Shown here one piece after another: positions 57,051 to 64,000 of a DNA stretch of 64,000 nucleotides. The first letter of the stretch is position 1. The number at the start of each line of letters is the position of its first letter. Location: contig OZ018333.1 of assembly GCA_963969495.1 (NCBI GenBank), forward strand, positions 15,773,937-15,837,936, read 5' to 3'. The translations under genes and the position numbers were made by a program. The notes below the pieces were generated by a model. The model searched no databases. It had not been told where the DNA came from and saw only the letters and a list, made by a program, of their open reading frames with translations. The DNA comes from Ceratothoa steindachneri (lineage: Eukaryota; Arthropoda; Malacostraca; Isopoda; Cymothoidae).

Positions 57051-57085
57051 GACTCGAATCATGGGATTAATCGAATTGTCTCGAT

Positions 57086-57640
57086 ACTTGGCCTGGACGG
57101 CCAGGATTTCCTTCTCAAGGAGATACGCACCACATTGCTTTAAAGAAGCTGGGTGCGGCTCTCCACGAATGGAACACTTGGCCGCACATGATTAGGACTT
57201 ATCGTGTGCGGCCTTGGAGCAATTTTCACAGACTTCGGGTAACCCCAACTTGGGACGTCTACATTAAGTGATTATATGGCCGAAGCGGTGGCAGTAGTAG
57301 CACTTCTGAAGGATGGGTCTTGAAGCCCCTCTCGGTTTACTCATCACACGTTTGAACTTGACCGCTGCATAGACGGCCAGGTCTAATGTGATGTCACTAT
57401 AGAGTAGCCCACGAGTTCCCTCGCATAAACTACTCCTTTCACAAAGTTCGAGGTAGAGTGGAGCATCACACTCACCGGCGTGCCATCAAATATCCTAAAA
57501 GCACTAAGCAGGAGCACATCGGAGGGATCCCACGCATTCGCCAGAAGGTTCCTGCCCGAGAAAAGAGGCACCTTCGGCTCTCTACTGATCTTCTCTGATG
57601 GAACATGTTGCACTTAGCCAACATGCTGCCATCAGCGAAG
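57086..57640 (-). pseudogene. C6 ORF1 fragment
   Basis: The frame 57383-57613 reads LLANAWDPSDVLLLSAFRIF and DGTPVSVMLHSTSNFVKGVV, the second half of the RRM-like domain. Further left, broken frames hold the knuckle region (CGEPHP and the KEILTVQAQ helix). The N-terminus is absent. Confidence 0.75.
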
Positions 57641-57974
57641 CGAAAAAATAGATTTTGATTTTTTTTAAGAGCTCATCTGGCGACTGCCTATTTGGGCATT
57701 AGTCACCACATTAAAAACTTGCCTAGTACTAGGCTAGTTTAAAATCGAATTCAATAACACACATAAAAAACAAAAAACCCAAACACAATACCAAAAATTA
57801 AAAAAAGGGAAAGGGAAACGAGTAGTAAGCAAGCTCCTGCGTCGGGGGAGGTCCCCGGCGCAGGAGCGTGCGACCTATAAGAGGGGGGGTTTAAAAAATA
57901 TCTGGTTAAATAACTACAAAAAGAATGTGTCAAACAGTCTGGGGGACGACGCAATCGTCACAATAAGGCGCAGG

Positions 57975-58733
57975 TCAGCGTTCCATCAAATGGCAATGCG
58001 TCACACGAGTGTGTCCGATTCGAAGACGACAGAAAGCGACCTGAAGCCGCCGCGGCATTGGGGGATAGGTCCAGGGGAACAGTCGCGGCGCAATGGCACG
58101 CAACTTTAAGTTCCCTTCGACCGTCTCCCATCTTCTTTGCCAAGCAGTCCGAAGAGCTGCCCGCATTCCTGCCATGTAGTCGGTGTGAGGAAGAGCGAAA
58201 CGCTGATCCGGTCGCAGAGTCCTCGCGGACTCTTTGGCGCCCTCATTCCCCGCAATTCCTACATGTCCAGGAACCCAGCAGAAGATAATCTCGACATCGG
58301 CCCGGCTACCCAAAACCGTAGCGTCACGGATATCGCGAACCAGGGCATGTGGAGATTCCAATACCCCGAAAGCACCCAGGGAACTTTGTGAGTCGCTATA
58401 GATGACAATCCGGTCTCCGAACCAGGCACGACGCGTAATCTCCAGAACCGAGTGGTGTATTTGCACCAACTCGGCCGTAAAGAGAGACGCAGCGCCTGAC
58501 AGAGCCCCGTTTACTTCAAACAGACGGGACACGGCGTGGAAGCCGACCCCCTCTTGGAACTTGGAGCCATCCGTATACACTTGCACGGTTCCAGCGTGAC
58601 ACGAGGTGTGCTCCAAAATGGTCGAACGCAATACTCCCGGCGCTGTGCAAGCTTTGGGAGGAGAGGCGTGCCGACAAATAGACAAATGTGGTACCCTCCA
58701 GGGTGGCGTCCTGGGCAGAACCAGGAACGCCAC
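57975..58733 (-). pseudogene. C7 RNase H and C-terminal region, 252-codon frame
   Basis: The frame is open from connection text (CRHASPPKACTAPGVLRS) through VQVYTDGSKFQEGVGFHAVS (first Asp), SLFTAELVQIHHSV (Glu), DRIVIYSDSQSSLGAFGVLE (Asp) and IIFCWVPGHVGIAGNEGAKE. The last motif should be GNExADxxAKE; an in-frame loss of a few residues removes the final Asp. The C-terminal RLQVAFCRLRIGHTRVTHCH follows, and the terminal knuckle lies beyond the stop near 57900-57975. It would remove RNA from the LINE cDNA hybrid. Confidence 0.85.
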
Positions 58734-58745
58734 CAGCCCTAGAGG

Positions 58746-60463
58746 TTACAAGGAGTTACAAGGAAAGAAAGCACCCTAGGAGACCTTACGGTCCATTCAA
58801 AGAGAGTACCTTTGGACTAGCAATTGAGCGGGCCCATGGCTGCTCAATTGTTTTGCGTCCCTAAACGGCCACTTTTCAAGACTTTGTCTAGTCTTCACTT
58901 GAACTGGTCAACAGATTCACTGTTGACAACTTCCACTGGAAGTGCGTTCCACTTACCGCAGATACTGTAGGTGAAAAAATTTCCACACAGATTGCGGTTG
59001 TAACGCTTCAGTTCAAGTTTGAAGCCTTGATTGCGCGTTCTGTTCTCACTCAGTGTGAAAATATCCCGGTAGTCAACATTGTCAAACCCTCGAAGTATTT
59101 TGAAAACTTCGATGAGCTGACCACGCAGTCTACGGGTTTCCAGCGAGAACAGATCTAATTCCCTTAGTCTATCCTCATAACTTTTATGTCGGATAGAGGG
59201 AATCAGTTTGGTTGCCCTAGCTTGTACGCGTTCCAACCTTGCGATGTCCTTTCGAAACGAAGGACTCCAAAATTGTACGGCATACTCCAGGTGCAGCCGA
59301 ACGAGGGAGTTGTACAGACAAAGTACTATCTCCTTGTTACGGTATCCAAACTGGCGCTTTATGTAGCCTAACATCCTTTGGGCTTTCTTCTCTGCCTCGA
59401 TGCACTGTTTCGAGAACTTGAGGTCGCTAGTGATAGTAACACCCAAGTCCTTCTCAGTGTCACTCGATTCAAGAGCAGTGCCCTTAAGGATGTACTAAGA
59501 TTTGGGGTTTCGGTGGCTGATATGTATTACTTTGCATTTCCCCACGTTGAAAGGCATTTGCCACGTGTCCGACCACTCCCCAATCCTTTGAAGGTCCTCT
59601 TGGAGGCGGGCAGTGTTTCCCTCCTTTGCCACATTGATACCAAGCTTGGTGTCGTCGGCAAATTTGGAGATTTTAGCAACCATGTCTCGGCCCATGTCAT
59701 TGACATAGATAATAAACAGTAGTGGTGCCAGGACGGAACCTTGAGGGACACCGCTAGATACGGGCGGACATTCAGAGGCCCGTCCATTCACCACTACTCG
59801 TTGCCGTCTGTCACTTAGCCAGCTCTCTATCCAACCTGCTACGTTGCCGTCTATGCCCTGTGCACGCACTTTCCGGAGAAGGCGGCGGTGTGGTACGTTA
59901 TCAAAGGCATTTTGGAAGTCAAGGTACACAACATCCAACGCTTTATCCCGATCATGCTCACTGAACACGAAGTGGAAGAATTCCACAAGGTTCGTCAGGC
60001 ATGACCGTTGCCTTCGGAAGCCGTGCTGGAAACTCTTCAGTAGCAGGTTTGACTCTAAATAAGACGTTATCTTGTCCATTATCATGCATTCCATGAGTTT
60101 ACCGACTATCGAAGTCAAACTGATGGGTAGGTAGTTTGACGGATGGCTGGGGTCTCCTTTCTTGAAGATCGGAGTCACCTCCGCCTCACGCCAGTCTCTA
60201 GGAACGCATCCGGTCCGGATTGACATGTTAAAAAAAGCGCACAGATGTCGTGATACTTCATCGCACACTTCCTTCAACACCTTGGATAGATACCCGTCCG
60301 GTCCGGGGGACTTATTCGTCTTTAGGTCAGTGATCTTTTTCTTTATTTCTCCTTCGGTGAAGTCCATTAGCTCCAGCTTTTGCCCCCGAGTAGGAATCCG
60401 TGGGCTGGGGGATGGGACCACACTCTTTAGTAAACACTGAAGAGAAGTTGTCATTGAGCAGGT
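58746..60463 (-). mobile_element. CR1-like LINE CR1-D inserted in C7
   Basis: The insertion interrupts family C sequence between CAGCCCTAGAG (58736) and TAGCTCTCGAAGG (60466). AGGTTA occurs at both edges (about 58743 and 60461), a candidate 6-bp target duplication. The 3' tail, in sense, contains CTTGTAACTCCTTGTAAC, a 10-bp repeat typical of CR1/L2 ends. It is 5'-truncated in the linker before RT. Confidence 0.9.
58880..60454 (-). pseudogene. CR1-D ORF2, RT to C-terminus, one frame change
   Basis: The frame 59495-60454 (319 codons) is uninterrupted: KTNKSPGPDGYLSKVLKEVC, DWREAEVTPIFKKGDPSHPS, LPISLTSIVGKLMECMI, DVVYLDFQNAFDNVPHR (motif A Asp kept), [20 protein letters not shown] and SKFADDTKLGI (FADD intact), ending HRNPKS and a stop. 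The next frame 58895-59446 gives KFSKQCIEAEKKAQRMLGYI, LEYAVQFWSPSFRKDIARLE, KLIPSIRHKSYEDRLRELDL and SICGKWNALPVEVVNSE. Only the switch near 59480 and a stop at the extreme C-terminus break it, so it is a young copy. Compared with CR1-A/B it is another subfamily and much richer in CpG. Confidence 0.9.
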
Positions 60464-61740
60464 TAGCTCTCGAAGGAATTTCCAGGCCCTAAACCCAAAG
60501 GGCTTAGGGTATGACTGGCGTCTCTAGGCGGCATAGGCACCGTCGAAATCAGCTGCAGATGCAGTGAGAGCTGTTGGCGAGTGAAGGAGGCGCGTACAGG
60601 CGAGTGAGGCACTGTATGCGGCGTAAGCGAGTGGCATCTCCCCAGCATCGACTAGTAGGCTCTCAATGGGGAAATTGCGAAAGAGAGCGGTCGCAAGGCG
60701 AAGGCCGGTGTGGTGGATCGAGTCCACCTTCCGCCATAAACGCTCGGCTGCGGATGCATAAAACTCGCATCCGTAGTCGAGCTTCGAGCGAACAAAGGAT
60801 CGATAAAAGAGTAGGGCAGTAGCCCTATCAGCGCCCCAAGCGCTGAACGTCACGGAACGGAGAATATCCAGGGCGCGGGTACATGAGACCTTAAAGCTGC
60901 GAATATGAGCGTCCCAGGTGAGGCGTCGGTCGAATACAAGACCAAGGAAACGGTGCGACTCAACCACTTCCAGGCGCACCCCATTAAAAAAACAAATCTG
61001 GATCTGGGTGGAGCCGTGAATGGCGGCAGAAGTGCACCACCTTAGTCTTGGCCAAAGAAAACTGAAACCTGTGTGCTTCGGCATAGCGCGAGACGCGGTT
61101 CAATGCCTGTTGGAGTCGACGCTCCAGAGTTGTCATCTGGGCAGCGCCAAAAGAGATCGAAAGGTCATCCACGTAGAGCGTAGCAAGAACATCTTCCGGC
61201 AGCACCGAGGTGATGCCGTAGATGCTCAGGGCAAAGAATGTGACACTGAGGACACTTCCCTGCGGGACACCCTCTTCCTGCTCCTTTGGGCCGGAGAGGG
61301 CCCCCCCCTACCCGTACGCGGAATCGACACTCGCAAAAATTCAGATATAAACATTGGGAGGCGTCCCTTCGCCCCCATCGTGTGGAGAGTCTCCATGGTA
61401 CTGTATCGCAATGCGGTATCATAGGCCTTATCCAGATCGAAATACACCGTGGCGTAGTGTTGTCTACGAAGGAAGGCCTCATAGACGGCCTTTTCCAGTC
61501 GGAGCAGAGCATCCCACGTGGAGTGGAACTTGCGGAAGCCGCACTGTGCAGGAGACAGATGGCCTCCGCTGCCCAGGAAAAAGGCAAATCTAACATTTAC
61601 CAATTTCTCCATCAACCTGCACCCGCAAGAGGTTAGAGAGATTGGGCGGAAACCGACCGGAGATGAGTGATCTCTCCCCGGTTTGCAAAAGGCGAGCACA
61701 GTAGCGATTCGCCAGGAATCTGGGAGGAAACCCTCCACCC
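60464..61740 (-). pseudogene. C7 RT and connection
   Basis: The frame 61226-61738 gives GFLPDSWRIATVLAFCKPGR, GFRPISLTSCGCRLMEKLVN, AQCGFRKFHSTWDALLRLEK and ATVYFDLDKAYDTALRY with intact motif A. Next frames give [15 protein letters not shown] text, then LATLYVDDLSISFGAAQMTT (60984-61205; YVDD intact) and 60524-61084 with FSVAK-type text, SHRFLGLVFDRRLTWDAHIR, FVRSKLDYGCEFYASAAERL. A frameshift near 61225-61300 breaks an otherwise good polymerase. Confidence 0.9.
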
Positions 61741-61759
61741 AGATCCTGTTAAAAAAATC

Positions 61760-62990
61760 TAACAGAAAGGCAATGCCTCGCTCACCCAGGTGTCGAAGAA
61801 TGGCGTACGGGACATCGTCCGGACCATGGGGGAAAAAGCGGTCGCGAAGGATTCCGCCACGGACGCGGGGTCCGAGATTGCGGTCACATTCTCCTGGAGA
61901 GCGGGAGGGATGTCCTGCGAGAACTTGCCCCGAATACTTTTCACTCGCTTCAACATCCCTGCTAGAGGGGTCTTCCCGTTAAGTGAAGACACGTATGCCC
62001 ACCAAGAAGAGCTGCGGGCGTGCTTCGAAATATACCGGAACCTAGCCCTAGCCCGACGAAATTGACCGACAGTGAAATCGTTCGGGCGGCGCTTATAGCG
62101 CATATAGGCATAACGCTTCTGTTTGAGGGCCGTCTCACACTCGGCCGACCACCATGGGAGTGGTCGGCGTGCAAAACGGCCAGACGTTCTAGGAATAGTA
62201 GTCAGGCCGAGGCGATGAGGTTGCCGGAGAAGAACTCAACGGCCTCATCTACCGACCTAAACTCCTCGATTGAGATAGAGAATTCAGTCATTTCCTGAAA
62301 TGCAGGCCACCGCACCCGCGCCAAGCACCACCGAGGTAGGCTCTCAGGCGGCAGTTGCCCTTAAAATGATATTTGAATGGGAAAGTGATCACTACCATGG
62401 AGGTCATCGACCACCCCCCAATCAAAATCAGGCTGTGCATCAGAAGAGTACAAAGATAGATCAAGGCAAATAAATGAAGCGGTTCTCGAGCAGTGATGCG
62501 TAACCTCATCCACATTTAGGACACCTATCTCCAGCTCTTCGATCAGATCGGCAAGGACTTGTCCCCTGGGATTTATTGAGTAATCTCCGCAGAGAGGATG
62601 CCTGCCGTTCAGATTTCCAAGCAAGAGAAAGGGCCTCGGCAACCGTGCCACGACGCGGTGGAAGTCTCCCGCGTCGAAGTCAGCTGATGGTGGAATGTAC
62701 GCAGAAATGATAGTATACCTCCTATCCAGGTGAAGCTGCACAGCCACTGCCTGAAAGGAGGTATCTAAAGTGAAAAGAAGAACGGAGACCATGCCGGGTG
62801 TAAACCGCGCATCCCCCCAGCCCGGCCATCTCGCGGTGGTGGGGTCGCAAGACCCTTATACCTCGGGAGGGCTGGCAGGGAGCACGCGCCTAGCATGGTC
62901 TCCTGCAAAAAAATAGCTAACGGGCAACGGGACGAGACGAGCCTCCGCAGCTCCTCCCAGTTGGCCCGGAGTCCACGGCAATTTCATTAA
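61760..62990 (-). pseudogene. C7 endonuclease and linker
   Basis: Frame 62361-62792 reads RRYTIISAYIPPSADFDAGD, RPFLLLGNLNGRHPLCGDYS, where GDFN is changed to GNLN so the catalytic Asp is lost, then LNVDEVTHHCSRTASFICLD and DLHGSDHFPIQISF with SDH intact. The N-terminal WNCRGLRANWEELRRLVSS and AIFLQETMLGA (catalytic Glu) lie at about 62990-62880 in another frame. The linker at 61759-62103 has RRARARFRYISKHARSSSWW. Confidence 0.85.
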
Positions 62991-63342
62991 AGGAATATGC
63001 CCTCCAGGCCTAGCTCGGTTGAGACGCGGGGGCCCTCTTCGAACAGAAGACCCTCACGGGAATGGCCGTGCGCTGCTGACTAGACAAAGCGCTGAAGGCG
63101 CTGTCGCCTTCGAGGACTTATTGGGAAAGGTTGGGCTCGCCATGCGAGTCTTTTCCTCCCTCCGCCTCGAAACCTTAGGCGGGCGTTGCGGCTTCGGAGG
63201 CGGGAGGACCTCTTTTCGAGGAACCACCGTCTCCGAGCCACTTAGCCCACCACTAGGCGTGGGCGAAGGAGCTTAAGCTCCTTTATTGCTCTTCTCCTTT
63301 CGGGGGACAGCTTTAGGAACCCCGGAAGATGGCCTGGCGACC

Positions 63343-63956
63343 AACTTCAGACCGGAGCTCAGGGGTTAGGAAACATTGTCATCTCCCCCCTCAGCCCCGA
63401 TCCGGGACGGTTGGCTGAGAAGAAGGTCAGCATCTGCCCTTTGAAATTAGAGGCTGACCAGAGAAAGTTGTGGGAGAGGTAATATGAATTGCGACGAAGT
63501 AGGTGAGAAATACAGGCCATCTGGAGGAAGGAAGAGAGGCTAAGCTGGGGTCGGACGGAGCGCTGGATCCAGTCATCACTGCGGCCAGGATGGCAAATTG
63601 CCGCGCCCCTTACGGGGTTGTGAAGTGAGAAGGAAAGGGATATGTGATGAAGGTATGATTGGGGATGAAGCAGGTTGTTAAAAACCCACCATACCGAACC
63701 GGAGCTCAGGATAAGGGAACATTGTCCCCTCCCTCCCGATCCGGGCCGGTTGGCTGAGAAGAGGGTCAGCATCTACCCTGTGAAATTAGAGGCTGACCAG
63801 AGAAAGTTGTGGGAGAGGTTGTATAAAAAGCGAGGAAACAGGGGCGGAAACAAGTGTTCTGAAGGAAGGAGATGAGGCTAAGCTGGGGTCGGACGGGGCT
63901 GCTGAGTCCCGTCAGCACGGCGGCCAGGATGGCAAATCACCGTGCCCCTTACGGGA
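63343..63956 (-). promoter_or_regulatory. Tandem 5' UTR units of LINE family C
   Basis: Two units of the LINE 5' UTR lie in tandem with a spacing of about 345 bp: ACCGGAGCTCAGG at about 63351 and 63697, GACCAGAGAAAGTTGTGGGA at about 63452 and 63794, and CCCCTTACGG closing each unit (63602-63611 and 63944-63953). Single 5' UTRs of the same family lie at 49763-50100 and 51850-52186. The minus-strand start of a unit (CCGTAAGGGGC) would be the 5' end of the LINE RNA. A promoter role is inferred only by analogy with tandem LINE monomers. Confidence 0.7.
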
Positions 63957-64000
63957 GCGAATAACTAGATAGCGTTTGAAGTCAGCTGGCTCAAAATCAC
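63957..64000 (-). mobile_element. Start of a further family C copy (ORF1 part), cut by window edge
   Basis: GCGAATAACTAGATAGCGTT and TGAAGTC match the ORF1 region of C4 near 49432-49452. It lies upstream, in minus-strand sense, of the tandem 5' UTRs, so it belongs to another copy. Confidence 0.6.

Larger units (their letters stand above)
53882..57640 (-). mobile_element. I-clade LINE family C, copy C6, internally deleted
   Basis: From the right come an ORF1 middle part (57613-57086), then directly the endonuclease second half (57049-56690), RT, connection, RNase H and a 3' end at 53882 (in sense CGCCAGATGGGCTCCTT and A run). The first half of the endonuclease is missing. It abuts the 3' end of C7 within about 25 bp. 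Confidence 0.85.
57663..63611 (-). mobile_element. I-clade LINE family C, copy C7, split by CR1-D
   Basis: From the right come a 5' UTR unit (63611-63343), the ORF1 C-terminal end (63342-63000), endonuclease, RT, connection (to 60464), then after the CR1-D insertion RNase H, the C-terminus and the 3' end at about 57663 (sense CGCCAGATGAGCTCTT and A run). The 5' UTR joins ORF1 directly at ACTTCAG/ACCGGAGCTC, so most of ORF1 is deleted. ORF2 is the best preserved of the family. Confidence 0.85.

Overview
This window is eukaryotic, from a repeat-dense arthropod genome. I infer a crustacean, probably a decapod. The reasons are the mix of RNase-H-bearing I-clade LINEs, CR1-like LINEs, Ty3/gypsy elements, a mariner of the MEKVE type, a CPYQA-type C2H2 zinc-finger array, long (TA)n tracts, and a short ACATAAGAACATAAG repeat that I associate from memory with decapods. 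No bacterial operon, rRNA or convincing functional tRNA gene is visible. Almost everything is transposon-derived, and nearly every reading frame is broken.

Layout, 1-16 kb (CpG-poor, old): a degenerate Ty3/gypsy copy (1-2540, +) carries RNase H, an OTU-like domain, a retropepsin and an integrase in that unusual order. A second gypsy element (gag, protease, RT) spans 3790-6930. A CR1-like LINE (from 6931) interrupts it, and that LINE is itself interrupted by a 1.5-kb TIR-bearing insertion and by a second, better preserved CR1 copy (10002-12466). A Tc1-like scrap and a third LTR element (PHD-finger gag, then protease, then integrase zinc region) lie at 12985-15895.

15.9-25.2 kb: three I-clade LINE copies lie head to tail on the + strand. 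25.2-38.5 kb is a mixed stretch. It holds a TIR element, a LINE copy on the minus strand, an L2/Rex-like 3' fragment, a second fragment of the first gypsy element, a nearly intact mariner (31623-32894), a 125-bp-arm palindrome with tRNA-like boxes between two (TA)n tracts, a hAT-like miniature element, and a broken copy of a conserved arthropod gene family (36762-37917, -).

38.5-64 kb (CpG-rich, younger): five or more I-clade LINE copies lie head to tail on the minus strand. Many carry internal deletions. One is split by a CR1-like element (58746-60463), and one is fused in frame to the zinc-knuckle ORF1 of another element. The only long uninterrupted non-transposon frame is a C2H2 zinc-finger array (52438-53544, -). 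The LINE pieces together cover a full architecture: ORF1 with CCHC knuckles, then ORF2 with AP endonuclease, RT, RNase H and a terminal CCHC motif. The 5' UTR carries tandem units of about 345 bp at the right edge of the window.

Family names, domain calls and insertion order come from reading translations by eye. No alignment or database search was possible.
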